A DNA stretch of 64,000 nucleotides from Candidatus Saccharibacteria bacterium oral taxon 488 (GTDB taxonomy: Bacteria > Patescibacteriota > Saccharimonadia > Saccharimonadales > Saccharimonadaceae): contig CP047917.1 in the NCBI GenBank assembly GCA_010202115.1, positions 372,001 through 436,000 on the forward strand, written 5' to 3'. The position numbers were made by a program, and so were the translations under genes. The notes beneath the pieces are model-generated. The model saw only the letters and a list, made by a program, of their open reading frames with translations, was not told the DNA's origin and did no database searches. Below, one piece after another: positions 9,816 through 18,505 of the stretch. Position 1 is the first letter of the stretch; every line of letters starts with the position of its first letter.

Positions 9816-10292
9816 ATGCACGATGAACGGGCACTCGCGGCGCTGATTGATGATCAGTTTGGACTGACGGTCGAGATCCAGTCGGTCGTGCTGCCGATGA
9901 GCGATGTCAGCCGCACGGCGCAGGCGACGGTGGTGCTTGACGCGACGGGCGAATTATTGGCTTACATCACAGCGCGGGCCATCATGACGCTGGGCGATGT
10001 CAAGCGATTGGTGCGGCGAATGGGCTTGCGGCCAGAGCGGTTCGTGCCGCCAAAGCACCAGCCGAACTACTTTGACGACGTGGCGACCGAGAAGTTTCAG
10101 GCGGTCTTTCCGGGGATGAATGTTACTTCGCCGGATGACTTGATATACTATCGAACACTGGTGCCGTATAATCCAGCCCTGGTCGTCATATCAGAAGTTA
10201 AACGCGGCGAAATATACCAATTTGACCCGGACGCTCGCGGCGGCTATCGTGTCGGCGCGCGATTACATTACAAAAGGAGTGAGGCAATATAA
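9816..10292 (+). CDS. Conserved-looking protein of unknown function, coupled to a P-type ATPase
   Basis: 158 residues, soluble, with no recognised catalytic motif. It contains an alternating hydrophobic pattern (TAQATVVLDATGELLAYITARAIM), then a basic segment (KRLVRRMGLRPERFVPPKHQPN), and ends with YRVGARLHYKRSEAI. Its TAA stop shares an A with the ATG of the ATPase gene (TAATG), and GGAG for the ATPase lies in its last codons, so the two are translationally coupled. That suggests a role linked to the transporter, such as an accessory or regulatory protein, but this is inference from position only. I do not recognise the family. Confidence 0.75.
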   Translation: MHDERALAALIDDQFGLTVEIQSVVLPMSDVSRTAQATVVLDATGELLAYITARAIMTLGDVKRLVRRMGLRPERFVPPKHQPNYFDDVATEKFQAVFPGMNVTSPDDLIYYRTLVPYNPALVVISEVKRGEIYQFDPDARGGYRVGARLHYKRSEAI

Positions 10293-12649
10293 TGCGAGAT
10301 TATCTGGATATTATCAAGAGAAATTTACTATCGCCAATTGTGCTAGCAATTTTCCTGCTGGCTGGGGCGCTAATTTATGTGCGCGAGTATCGGGACGCTT
10401 GGTTTATCTCGGTGGTGATCGTGGTCAATTCGCTGATCGGCATCGTGCAGGAAATTCGTGCCAAGCGGGTGCTGCACCAGTTGGAACTGATGAGTGCGCC
10501 CAGGGCGCGGGTGCTGCGTGATGGCCAGGCGGTGGAAGTGCCGTATGATTCGCTGGTGGTGGGTGATGAGATCATTCTACAGGCTGGTGATGAGCTGCCG
10601 GCGGACGCGACGGTGACAGTGTCGAAGGGCTTGGAGCTCAATGAAAGCATGCTGACTGGCGAGTCGGCGGCGGTCGAGAAAGCGGCTGGTGACACGGTGC
10701 TGGCGGCAACCACGGTGCTGGCGGGCGAAGGTACGGCGCGAGTCACGGCGGTCGGCGACCAGACGAAAGCCGGCGCCATCAGCCAAGTCCTCAAGCGCTA
10801 CAAGCCAGAGCTGACGCCCTTGCAGCGAGCGATTTGGCGGGCGATTACCTTCTTGACATACGGCGCGATTGTGTTAGCGATATTGATTTTTACCGTATAT
10901 TATTTGTCGGGCGATAATATGGTGATCATCCTCAAGACGATCACCTCGTCAGCAGTGACAGTGGTGCCGGAGGGATTGCTGCTGGCTAGTTCCCTGCTGC
11001 TGGCGTTCGGATCGCTGCGGCTGGCACAGGCCAAGGTGCTGCCGCAAAAATTAGCGGCGATTGAGGCAATGGCCCTGCTGAATTTGCTAGCGGTGGACAA
11101 GACTGGCACGCTGACGAGCGATGAGGTGACGCTGGAGCGAGTGGTGGCGTTTAATGAGACGGGTGTATCGATGGGCTCAGCTATTGCCGAGCTGGCGGCC
11201 CTCATCGCTCATGAAACCAGCGGCGGCAATATCACCGGGCAAGCGATCCTCGCGGAAATCACGCCGCCCAAGCACGCAGATATCATCGAGGTGATGGCCT
11301 TTTCCTCGGCGCGCAAGATGGCGGGCGTCCGGGCAAAAATTGATGGCAAAGCCAGGACATTGATGATGGGAGCGCCGGAGTTTGTGGCCAAGCTAGCGCC
11401 GGTTGACGCCATGTTGCAGCGCCAGCTAGACGAGTGGGCGGACAGCGGCCTACGGGTACTGATGCTGGCGGAATTTGACGATGAAACGACGAAGTTGAAG
11501 GATCTGCCGGATGGTTCTGGGTGGGCGATTGGTGCGGTGATTTTGCGTAATTCTCTGCGCGACGGCGTGATTGATACGGTCAAGTTTCTCCAAGAGCAAG
11601 GCGTGGTCATTCGGGTGATTTCCGGTGACAATCCACGCACCGTTCAGCATATCGCGCGCGAAGCGGGCATCGATAATCCAGATAAGGCCATCCTCGGCTC
11701 GGCACTAGCGGGTCTCAGCGACAAAGCCTTCGACAAGGCTGCCGATGAACACACAATTTTTGCCCGCGTGCTGCCAGAGCAAAAGGAGCGGCTGATCGCT
11801 CATTTCAAACAGTCCGGCAAGTTCACCGGCATGGTCGGCGACGGCGTTAACGACGCGCTGGCGCTGAAAAAATCTGACCTCGGCGTGGCGATGTACGCGG
11901 GTGCTCCGGCGTCGCGGCGGGTGGCGGATATTATTTTACTCAACAATTCGTTCACGTCCCTGCCGATCGGTATGAAGCTGGGCAATCGGATTATGCAAGC
12001 GATTGAAGTGATTGCCACCCTGTTCTTTCACAAGATTATTTACGGCGTGGTGCTGCTACTCAGTACCATGCTGGTCGGGCTGAATTATCCGTACGCGCCG
12101 CGGCACATCACGTTTCTCAATATTTTTCTGGTGACCATGCCGACGATCATGTGGACGCTGTTTCCACCACGGCCGCGCCACCGGGTCAATCCGGCGCATT
12201 TCTGGCGCGACACATTGCAGGCGGTGGCGCCGATCGCGCTGCTGACGGGTCTCACCGTGGCGTTTACCTACTGGTCGGGCGTGACGCTGCATCCACATCA
12301 GGCGGCCGAGGCGGCGACGATGACCGTCCTGACGGCGACGTTCTTTGGGATTTATCTGGTATTTTTGGTCGGGCCGATGTTGGGTGTAATTTTGGACAAG
12401 CGGGCGCACCTGGCGCGGACACTGTATATGGCGGGCGTGCTGTTCGTGACCTTGGTGAGCTTTGGCATTGAGCCGCTCAGGCAGTTCTTTGACTTTACCA
12501 TGCCAAATGTCGCCCTGCTCTGGCCGGGCATCGCTGTGGTCGTTCCCGTCGCTCTGGCCCAGTGGTGGCTGGCTCGCCGTGCTGGCCGGAAGTTCGTTGA
12601 TACGGTAGAGGTGGCTGATGAGCGAATACAGACGAACCACCCAGAATGA
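10292..12649 (+). CDS. Cation-transporting P-type ATPase (CtpE-like)
   Basis: Integral-membrane ATP-driven cation pump of 785 residues. The phosphorylation site DKTGTLTS, the actuator motif MLTGESAAVEK, the membrane motif VVPEGLLLASS (PEGL, typical of type II/Ca2+-like pumps), the nucleotide domain, and the hinge MVGDGVNDALALKKSDLGVAM are all intact. Two N-terminal helices, a pair around the PEGL, and about six C-terminal helices can be seen. The overall pattern is closest to the actinobacterial CtpE group, for which Ca2+ uptake has been proposed; the ion cannot be fixed from sequence. It lacks N-terminal heavy-metal-binding CxxC domains. Coupled to the upstream 158-residue gene by TAATG. Confidence 0.93.
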   Translation: MRDYLDIIKRNLLSPIVLAIFLLAGALIYVREYRDAWFISVVIVVNSLIGIVQEIRAKRVLHQLELMSAPRARVLRDGQAVEVPYDSLVVGDEIILQAGDELPADATVTVSKGLELNESMLTGESAAVEKAAGDTVLAATTVLAGEGTARVTAVGDQTKAGAISQVLKRYKPELTPLQRAIWRAITFLTYGAIVLAILIFTVYYLSGDNMVIILKTITSSAVTVVPEGLLLASSLLLAFGSLRLAQAKVLPQKLAAIEAMALLNLLAVDKTGTLTSDEVTLERVVAFNETGVSMGSAIAELAALIAHETSGGNITGQAILAEITPPKHADIIEVMAFSSARKMAGVRAKIDGKARTLMMGAPEFVAKLAPVDAMLQRQLDEWADSGLRVLMLAEFDDETTKLKDLPDGSGWAIGAVILRNSLRDGVIDTVKFLQEQGVVIRVISGDNPRTVQHIAREAGIDNPDKAILGSALAGLSDKAFDKAADEHTIFARVLPEQKERLIAHFKQSGKFTGMVGDGVNDALALKKSDLGVAMYAGAPASRRVADIILLNNSFTSLPIGMKLGNRIMQAIEVIATLFFHKIIYGVVLLLSTMLVGLNYPYAPRHITFLNIFLVTMPTIMWTLFPPRPRHRVNPAHFWRDTLQAVAPIALLTGLTVAFTYWSGVTLHPHQAAEAATMTVLTATFFGIYLVFLVGPMLGVILDKRAHLARTLYMAGVLFVTLVSFGIEPLRQFFDFTMPNVALLWPGIAVVVPVALAQWWLARRAGRKFVDTVEVADERIQTNHPE

Positions 12650-12694
12650 GTGGGCGAATAGGTCTCAATTCCTAATCTATCTCCAATGAAAATA

Positions 12695-12800
12695 GCCCAC
12701 CGAATGAGCTCAAGCTGCATGCGAGTTCTTCAACCCGAGAGACAACATCACATTGTCTCAATCAGATTGAGCGCATACGGCGAGCTATTTTCCGGTGGGC
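12695..12800. other. Structured intergenic element with closing stem
   Basis: GCCCACCG (12695-12702) and CGGTGGGC (12793-12800) form an 8-bp closing stem around ~90 nt. Inside is a 7-bp hairpin, GAGACAA (12739-12745) with TTGTCTC (12753-12759), and smaller pairs such as CTCAATC-AGATTGAG. The element lies between the convergent ends of the ATPase gene and the small membrane protein. It may be a shared transcript end or a small RNA. No T-tract follows the closing stem directly; TATTTT follows on the minus strand. Confidence 0.4.
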
Positions 12801-12814
12801 GTTAGCCCTAGTCC

Positions 12815-13039
12815 TCACCTCTTTATGTGTCTTGTTATCTCATACACCGTGACACCTATTCCGAGAAAACCGAGCAACACCGAGAAGAACGCTGCGGAGC
12901 AGCTCTCCGCCTCCGGACAATTTCTGACCCCAACACAGACGTCAAGGTCCGAGCATGCGCCGTCGATGAGCAGCAAACTGCCCCCGAGGACACCGATTAT
13001 CGATATGATCGCAAACACGATGAGGGCACTCTTGGACAT
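12815..13039 (-). CDS. Small membrane protein, two transmembrane segments
   Basis: 74 residues starting MSKSALIVFAIISIIGVLGG. The N-terminal hydrophobic helix is followed by a short Cys-rich loop (four Cys: GACSDLDVCVGVRNCPEAESC), a second hydrophobic helix (AAFFSVLLGFLGIGVTVYEI) and a basic tail TRHIKR. The ATG at 13039 is chosen over the longer frame because AGGAAAGG/AGAAGG sequences precede it and it starts at the hydrophobic helix. The loop Cys could form disulfides outside the cell. No family recognised. Confidence 0.6.
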   Translation of the reverse strand: MSKSALIVFAIISIIGVLGGSLLLIDGACSDLDVCVGVRNCPEAESCSAAFFSVLLGFLGIGVTVYEITRHIKR

Positions 13040-13118
13040 ACCTTCTACCTTTCCTAGAGAAAGCTCAAAGCTAAAGGGCGACTTCCGCCCTAAGACAAAG
13101 CCTTGAGCCGAAAGCTGA

Positions 13119-13147
13119 TATATATCACTAATAGAACAAAATGTCAA
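13119..13147 (-). promoter_or_regulatory. Promoter of the small membrane protein gene
   Basis: TTGACA (13142-13147), a 17-nt spacer and TATATA (13119-13124) on the minus strand, leaving a leader of about 75 nt before the ATG at 13039. A TATAAT (13171-13176) on the plus strand nearby has no convincing gene after it. Confidence 0.65.
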
Positions 13148-13274
13148 TGGATTTTGTCAAAAATGTGGTATAATATCTTCTCTCACCCCTGTTATGATTG
13201 TAAATAAATTTTGGGTAGCGATGATGGCTCGCATTCGCTATCGGTGGCCGCTTTCCGCGCTATGTACGCGAAAA

Positions 13275-13658
13275 TCACCAATCCAGCTTTTGCTTGGTCA
13301 CCGCCAAATAATACCGATAATAACTCTTTGGGTCTGGCACGAAAAAACTGTTATCGATATCGTCGTTCGGACGAATTTCAATATGCTGGTCGTTGGCGTA
13401 TGGCTTGATGAGGTAAGTGAACTCAAACTCATATTCGCCAGAAATCTGCTTCAACTCCTCGCTCTGATAAAGCGGGTCGGGATAATCCGTCATTACCAGC
13501 GCGAAAAAGCCTCCATTTTTATCGTCAAACAAATGAAACGCCGTGTCGGGACAGAGTGGCACAAGCGACGCCAGCTGGCGAATATATGATGCGCCGTCAA
13601 GAATTGGGAATGCTTCATTGATTATTTCTGGGAACAGGATGTTTGAATAATTGTTCAT
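13275..13658 (-). CDS. Hypothetical cytosolic protein downstream of the DHH gene
   Basis: 127 residues, acidic and aromatic-rich (FPILDGASYIRQLASLVPLCPD, TYLIKPYANDQHIEIRPNDD, SYYRYYLAVTKQKLDW). No signal peptide, transmembrane helix or catalytic motif is seen. It begins 9 nt after the stop of the upstream DHH gene on the same strand, so it is probably co-transcribed with it. A competing frame on the plus strand overlaps it but has no start signal. Function unknown. Confidence 0.65.
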   Translation of the reverse strand: MNNYSNILFPEIINEAFPILDGASYIRQLASLVPLCPDTAFHLFDDKNGGFFALVMTDYPDPLYQSEELKQISGEYEFEFTYLIKPYANDQHIEIRPNDDIDNSFFVPDPKSYYRYYLAVTKQKLDW

Positions 13659-13667
13659 AGGGAATGA

Positions 13668-14654
13668 CTAGTTCTGCCCTACCTCTCGTAAGGCCTTATC
13701 AGTCGCCGTCACCAATTCCCGCACGGCCTCGTCATAATTCTCGTACACGCGGAAGCCGGCCGCGTACGGATGGCCGCCGCCGCCGAAGTAGCCAGCCACG
13801 GTGTCGGCGATCGGTAAGTTGCCGCGTAGGCGGGCGGTTAGTTTGCCGTCGGGATAGGTTTTGATGACGCAGCTGAGCGCCACGCCCTCGACCAACCGCA
13901 GTTCGTCGCCGATTAGTGCGCCGGGGTTGTAGGCGTCGCTGTAGGCTTGAATTTCCTCAAATGGCACGTGCACCAGCGCCAATTGTCCGTCCAGTAAATA
14001 TTCGATTCGCTCAATTAGTCTGCCTTTGTACGCCAAGATCTCCGGCGATTTCTTCATAAATTCGCGCCGCCGTTCTTCAATTTCGGCATTGGAGGCGCCT
14101 AGCGCGGTCAATTCGCCAGCCACGTGAAAGGTCGACGCGGCAGTGTTTGGTGTGGTGAGACCCAGGCTGTCGGACATGATGGCAATCAGCAAATCTTCAG
14201 CCGCCTGCCGGTTGATGACCCAGCCGGTATGCGTGAACAATTGGTATAGTAATTCCCCGGTCGCCACCACGGTATCAGAGAGCATGGTGTGCTCAAAGCT
14301 CAGCGTTGACTCGGCGGTGTGGTGGTCGATAACTAGTACCGGATGCGTTTCCAAAAAATGCCGCGCGCCGGGTGTTTCTAAGACTTTGCTAAGCAAAATA
14401 TCAGCGCTGGTATCCACGATGATGGCTAGGTCAGCGCGGGTCGGAAAATCGCCAACTACCCTGTCCCAGCCGCGAATATACCGCAGATATTTGGGGATAT
14501 CGACTGGACAGTACAGCGTCACGGTTTTACCCAAATCGCTCAGCACTTCCTCCAGCGCCAAGCTAGAGCCCAGACTGTCGCCATCAGGGTTTTCGGCCTG
14601 GATGATGACGATGTTATTGGCGGATTGGATAAGTTGCTCGGCGGTATCAAACAT
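13668..14654 (-). CDS. nrnA: DHH-family phosphoesterase, NrnA-like (oligoribonuclease/pAp phosphatase)
   Basis: 328 residues with the bipartite DHH/DHHA1 architecture. The N-terminal metal-binding motifs are ENPDGDSLGSSLAL, a conserved Asp in IIVDTSADI, and the signature VIDHHTAES. The C-terminal DHHA1 domain ends with GYFGGGGHPYAAGFRV, which binds substrate. NrnA-type enzymes remove nucleotides from short RNA and hydrolyse pAp; c-di-nucleotide or linear dinucleotide hydrolysis is an alternative for this family. The ATG is 6 nt from TATAAT (14661-14666), a leaderless arrangement. Confidence 0.88.
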   Translation of the reverse strand: MFDTAEQLIQSANNIVIIQAENPDGDSLGSSLALEEVLSDLGKTVTLYCPVDIPKYLRYIRGWDRVVGDFPTRADLAIIVDTSADILLSKVLETPGARHFLETHPVLVIDHHTAESTLSFEHTMLSDTVVATGELLYQLFTHTGWVINRQAAEDLLIAIMSDSLGLTTPNTAASTFHVAGELTALGASNAEIEERRREFMKKSPEILAYKGRLIERIEYLLDGQLALVHVPFEEIQAYSDAYNPGALIGDELRLVEGVALSCVIKTYPDGKLTARLRGNLPIADTVAGYFGGGGHPYAAGFRVYENYDEAVRELVTATDKALREVGQN

Positions 14655-14696
14655 AGTCTTATTATAGCAGATGGGATTTTCAGTGGTGTGACGGGG

Positions 14697-16646
14697 CTAT
14701 TCGTCGCGCATGTCTTTGATCGGGTTGCGGTGGGTGTTGCGGATGAGCGGTATCAGGCACGCCAGCACGGCGGCAGCGATGATACTGAGGGCGACCGCGC
14801 CGATGACTATCCAGTCCATCGTCCAGAAATGGAAAGTTGTCGCCAAATCTTTCGGCGTCATGGCGATGCGCAGCGTCGCGGTGATTTGACTAGCCAGCAA
14901 ATTGTCGGCGATATATACGACGATTAGTCCGGCAGCGATACTAAACAGCGTGGTAAGCAGTGCCACGATCATGGTGTAAACGAAATAAATTTGGCTAATA
15001 TCAAGCCGCGTTGCTCCGAGCGCTCGAAAAACTGCGGATTCTTTGCGGCTGTCGGCGATAGTGCGGGAAATGATAATCAGCAAGATAAAGGCGGCGATGA
15101 TCGTTACGCCGATGAATGTCCACATGATGATTGGCTTGAGGCGTTCCATGGCGTCGTAATTAACGAGTGAGTTGCTGCCGGTGGGCGACGCGAATACTAC
15201 GTAGCGCGGCAGGCAGATTGATTTATTAGATTTTTGGGTTTTGGAGGCTCCGGTGGGTTCGGGTTGGGCGGCTCCTTCGCCGCAAGAAGCGGCTGCCAGG
15301 TAGCTGCGAGCTTTATTGGGGTCACTAAATTCATAGATAGCCAGCGTTTCGTCCCTGTTGGCACCGCCCTGATCATGATTGTTGGCAGCGGTTTGAATAG
15401 TCGATTCAAGTGTCATTTGTGCCGCGGTAGTCATTGAGCCGCGCGGCATGATCCAGGTGTATGCCAGGCGGGTGCTTAAAAATTGTTGTAAGAAGCTGCC
15501 GATATCGCTTTGAGTAGCTTTAATGCCGTCTGGCATCAGGCCGACGACATGAAAAGTAAATTTGGCTTGGGCGGGTTCGGGCTGGGCTGAGCCGAAAGTC
15601 TGATCAAATTGGCGCTGGTTAGCTTCGGTGCGCCTGGCTTCGGCGGAACGATTATCCTTAACGACGGCCGGCGCAGCGCAGGAATCAGCGGACGGCATGG
15701 CGTATTCGCGGTCTGGCTTGACATAATCGGCGGATGGTTTTTTAGCTTGATTGGCGGCAGCTTGGATTTGCTGTTTGGCGGTTTGCAGTAATTCTTGCGA
15801 AGCCGGGTTGCGATAACAGGCGCTGAATGTCAGCTGCCCGGCTTTTTGGCGCAATTCTTTGAGTCTTGTTAGTTGCGTGTCATTGCTGGCATTTTTATCC
15901 AGCGGCTTGAGGCCAAGCAGCGCTTCGGCGTCCTGATAGCGGATGATTAGCGGAATCTCGCTGGGTTTGGCGCTGGCGTCAGCCAGCAGATAGCCGCCCA
16001 GTAGCGATTGGTCGATGGTGGTTATACTGCCGAATTGCTGCTTAAATTCTTCCAGCGGTGTCGGCTGGTTGTTTTGCTGGCGCTTGTCGTCAAACGACTC
16101 AATTCCCCGCTCCATATAGTTCAGCATGCCATTGGCGGCGATTGATTGAATACTAAACTGCCGCACGGCGCCGCGGGTGCGGGCAAATTGCCACTGCGCG
16201 TTCGCTGTGAGGCGCGGTAATTTGGCGGTCTCCTGGCGAATAAGCCGCTGGACAATGACGCTCTGGCTGTTCGGGTACGGCGGGCTATCGGGAAACGATT
16301 GCATGATCGGTGGTTCGGATTTGGGGTCGTATGGCAGGCCGAGGCGGGCGGCCAGCGCCTGCTTGTCCTTGATCATTTGCGTGCGTTCGGCTTCGGCGCG
16401 GGCAGTTAGATTTGGGGTAAATTCAATATTATTTGGCCGAATGGCGGTTTGCGCCACCAAGTAGCGATTATTCAGGCTGCCCCGATCAAATTCCTCGATG
16501 CTCCGCTGGGCGCCCATTAGCATAGTCAGTCCCGCCAGCAGCGCCGCGAAAAGCAGCCCGGACACGACCACGGTGATGGACAAGCGAATACGCCGCACTC
16601 GGAGTTTGGTACCAGCCAGCCGCAGCGAATCGGTGATTCTAAGCAT
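14697..16646 (-). CDS. ABC transporter permease, FtsX/MacB-like
   Basis: 649 residues. One N-terminal transmembrane helix (ITVVVSGLLFAALLAGLTML) is followed by a large extracytoplasmic domain of about 440 residues. Three C-terminal helices then form the FtsX-like core (MWTFIGVTIIAAFILLIIISRTIADSRKESAVFRALGA, ISQIYFVYTMIVALLTTLFSIAAGL, IVIGAVALSIIAAAVLACLIPL). This is the MacB/LolCE topology used for export or extraction of peptides, lipids or envelope proteins. Its start overlaps the end of the ATPase gene by 8 nt, so the two form an operon. Substrate unknown. Confidence 0.88.
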   Translation of the reverse strand: MLRITDSLRLAGTKLRVRRIRLSITVVVSGLLFAALLAGLTMLMGAQRSIEEFDRGSLNNRYLVAQTAIRPNNIEFTPNLTARAEAERTQMIKDKQALAARLGLPYDPKSEPPIMQSFPDSPPYPNSQSVIVQRLIRQETAKLPRLTANAQWQFARTRGAVRQFSIQSIAANGMLNYMERGIESFDDKRQQNNQPTPLEEFKQQFGSITTIDQSLLGGYLLADASAKPSEIPLIIRYQDAEALLGLKPLDKNASNDTQLTRLKELRQKAGQLTFSACYRNPASQELLQTAKQQIQAAANQAKKPSADYVKPDREYAMPSADSCAAPAVVKDNRSAEARRTEANQRQFDQTFGSAQPEPAQAKFTFHVVGLMPDGIKATQSDIGSFLQQFLSTRLAYTWIMPRGSMTTAAQMTLESTIQTAANNHDQGGANRDETLAIYEFSDPNKARSYLAAASCGEGAAQPEPTGASKTQKSNKSICLPRYVVFASPTGSNSLVNYDAMERLKPIIMWTFIGVTIIAAFILLIIISRTIADSRKESAVFRALGATRLDISQIYFVYTMIVALLTTLFSIAAGLIVVYIADNLLASQITATLRIAMTPKDLATTFHFWTMDWIVIGAVALSIIAAAVLACLIPLIRNTHRNPIKDMRDE

Positions 16647-17520
16647 CGGCTATTCTCCCGTCCTTCAGGCGGATTTCACGATCGGCTGCTGCGGCGATGT
16701 CTGGATTGTGCGTAACGATAACGACGGTGGTGCCGAGTTCGCGGCGGATTTGGTGAAATAGGTCAATGATGCGGTCGGAATTGGCGCTGTCCAGATTGCC
16801 TGTCGGCTCGTCGGCGAGTAAAATATTCGGGCGATTGAATAAAGCGCGGGCGATGGCAGCGCGCTGAATTTGACCGCCGGAAAGTTCGCGCGGCAAATGG
16901 TGCATCCGGTCTGCTAGTCCGACCAGTTCGGCGAGTTCCTGGGCGCGAGCGCGGCGCTGCTTGGGCTTGATGCGGGCAAACATGGCGGGGATTTCCAGAT
17001 TGGCGAACAGGGTTAGGAATGGCTGCAGATAAAATGATTGAAAAACAAAGCCGATTTCACGCGATCGGAACCGCGACAGTTGCCGGTCGGACAAGCGGCT
17101 GAGCGGCTGGTCGTTAATGAGGATTTGGCCAGTGGACGGCTTGTCGAGTCCACCAATGAGTTGCAATAAAGTGCTTTTACCCGAGCCGCTAGCGCCAGTG
17201 ATGGCCACGAACTCGCCAGCAAAAATATCAAGGCTAACGCCATCAAGCGCCGGAATGGTCTGGTGGCCGACGCGGTAAGATTTAGCGAGGTCGGTTATGG
17301 CGATATGGCAACGGTTGGAGCGTTTTGGCGCGGCAGCGGGCGGTGTCATAACCTTAGCGGCTGGGCTAGATTTGGCGGCTGGAGGTAAATCAACTAAACC
17401 AGCCGAAACAGCCGGTTGGGCAAAGTTACGGATTGCGTCAATTGCTTCCTCGACATCGTCAAATTTCGCTAAAAATGCCGCGATATCCTCGTCGCGTGCC
17501 CTTCCCACCTCTGGTTTCAT
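16639..17520 (-). CDS. ABC transporter ATP-binding protein, LolD/MacB type
   Basis: 293 residues from the ATG at 17520. A variable N-terminal segment of about 65 residues (acidic helix, then Ala/Pro/Lys-rich linker) precedes the ATPase domain. This has Walker A ITGASGSGKSTLLQL, the Q-loop VFQSFYLQP, signature LSGGQIQRAAIARAL, Walker B ILLADEPTGNLD and the switch His in VIVTHN. It powers the FtsX-like permease encoded immediately downstream. The upstream ATG at 17556 was rejected because TACAAT (17527-17532) lies 6 nt before 17520, predicting a leaderless start there. Confidence 0.92.
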   Translation of the reverse strand: MKPEVGRARDEDIAAFLAKFDDVEEAIDAIRNFAQPAVSAGLVDLPPAAKSSPAAKVMTPPAAAPKRSNRCHIAITDLAKSYRVGHQTIPALDGVSLDIFAGEFVAITGASGSGKSTLLQLIGGLDKPSTGQILINDQPLSRLSDRQLSRFRSREIGFVFQSFYLQPFLTLFANLEIPAMFARIKPKQRRARAQELAELVGLADRMHHLPRELSGGQIQRAAIARALFNRPNILLADEPTGNLDSANSDRIIDLFHQIRRELGTTVVIVTHNPDIAAAADREIRLKDGRIADA

Positions 17521-17557
17521 AGTTGTATTGTAGCAAAAGCAGGATGGCCTTAGCAAG

Positions 17558-18175
17558 CTATAATGTCCGCCGTCCTTCCAGCGCGTGCGTCAGCGTGATT
17601 TGGTCGGCGTATTCGAGGTCGACGCCGACGGGGATGCCGCGGGCGAGGCGCGAGATGGTGATGGTCAGGCCGGCCTCCTGGAGGTAGCGCTGCAAAAAGA
17701 GCGCGGTTGACTCACCCTCGACCGACGCGTTGGTGGCAATAATTAGCTCCTCGGCATTATCGCGCTTGATGCGCTCAATGAGCTCGGGGATGTGTAGCTG
17801 CTCCGGGCCGATGCCATCAATTGGTGAAATCGCCCCGCCCAGCACGTGATAGGTGCCACTATACTGCCCCGTCCGCTCCAGCGCCACGATATCCAGTGGC
17901 TCTTCAACCACGCAAATCAAGCGGCGATTGCGCGACTCGTCTTGGTATAGCGGCGACACCTCTTGATCATGATCAATTAAGGCGAACGTGACCGGACAGG
18001 TTTTAACGCGTGTGTGCAGTCGGTCCAGCGCTCGCGCTAGCTGCTCGGCCCGCCGGGCGTCACGCCGAAGCACGGCGTAGGCATAGCGCTCAGCAGTTCG
18101 CGGCCCGACACCGGGCAGCCCGCCAAATTCATCAATCAGCGTCGTCAGCGCTGCCGGTAAAATCGTCGGTTTCAT
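17558..18175 (-). CDS. recR: Recombination protein RecR lacking most zinc ligands
   Basis: 205 residues. Acts with RecF/RecO in loading RecA at single-strand gaps. The N-terminal HhH region (LIDEFGGLPGVGPRTAERYAYAVL) and the Toprim domain (ICVVEEPLDIVALERTGQYSGTYHVLGG, DGIGPEQLHI, EELIIATNASVEGESTALFL) are clear. In standard RecR a four-Cys zinc finger lies between them (CxxC...CxxC). Here only the first Cys remains (VKTCPVTF); the others align to Thr, Ser and Tyr in EVSPLYQDE. The start shares one base with the stop of ebfC (TAATG), the usual ebfC-recR pairing. Confidence 0.93.
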   Translation of the reverse strand: MKPTILPAALTTLIDEFGGLPGVGPRTAERYAYAVLRRDARRAEQLARALDRLHTRVKTCPVTFALIDHDQEVSPLYQDESRNRRLICVVEEPLDIVALERTGQYSGTYHVLGGAISPIDGIGPEQLHIPELIERIKRDNAEELIIATNASVEGESTALFLQRYLQEAGLTITISRLARGIPVGVDLEYADQITLTHALEGRRTL

Positions 18176-18465
18176 TAGAACGGCAAGTTGCCCAGCCCGC
18201 CCATCAGCGGTTTCATCGTCTCGGCAGCAACTTCCTGTGCTTTGGCTAGACCGTCACGAATTGCGATTTGGATCCAGTGCTCCAGCTGCTCGATGTTATC
18301 GAGATCAACCATCTTTGGATTAATCTTGATCGACTTAATTTTCAGCTCGCCAGTGATCTGGACGATCACTGCACCGTCGCCGGCTTCTACTTCAATGATT
18401 TCTTTGCCGAGTTGTTTCTGGGCCTTGCGCAGCTGCTGCAACATCTTGACTTGGTCAAACGCCAT
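18175..18465 (-). CDS. ebfC: Nucleoid-associated protein, YbaB/EbfC family
   Basis: 96 residues. Small dimeric DNA-binding protein, normally encoded beside recR and dnaX. The N-terminal coiled helix (MAFDQVKMLQQLRKAQKQLG), the central sheet (VEAGDGAVIVQITGELKIKSIKINPKMV) and the C-terminal helix ending PLMGGLGNLPF agree with the family. AGGAGG-like sequence lies just upstream of the ATG. The overlap with recR suggests coupled expression. In this genome dnaX is separated from it by dnaB and a membrane glycosyltransferase gene. Confidence 0.93.
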   Translation of the reverse strand: MAFDQVKMLQQLRKAQKQLGKEIIEVEAGDGAVIVQITGELKIKSIKINPKMVDLDNIEQLEHWIQIAIRDGLAKAQEVAAETMKPLMGGLGNLPF

Positions 18466-18505
18466 AATTATTAATTCCTCCTTGAATTTACTTTTTCATT
18501 ATACG

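Noticed and set aside
13194..13589. Plus-strand frame of 131 codons
   Set aside because: Antisense to the hypothetical gene at 13275-13658 and without Shine-Dalgarno or a matching -10 spacing. The minus-strand frame is co-directional with its neighbour.
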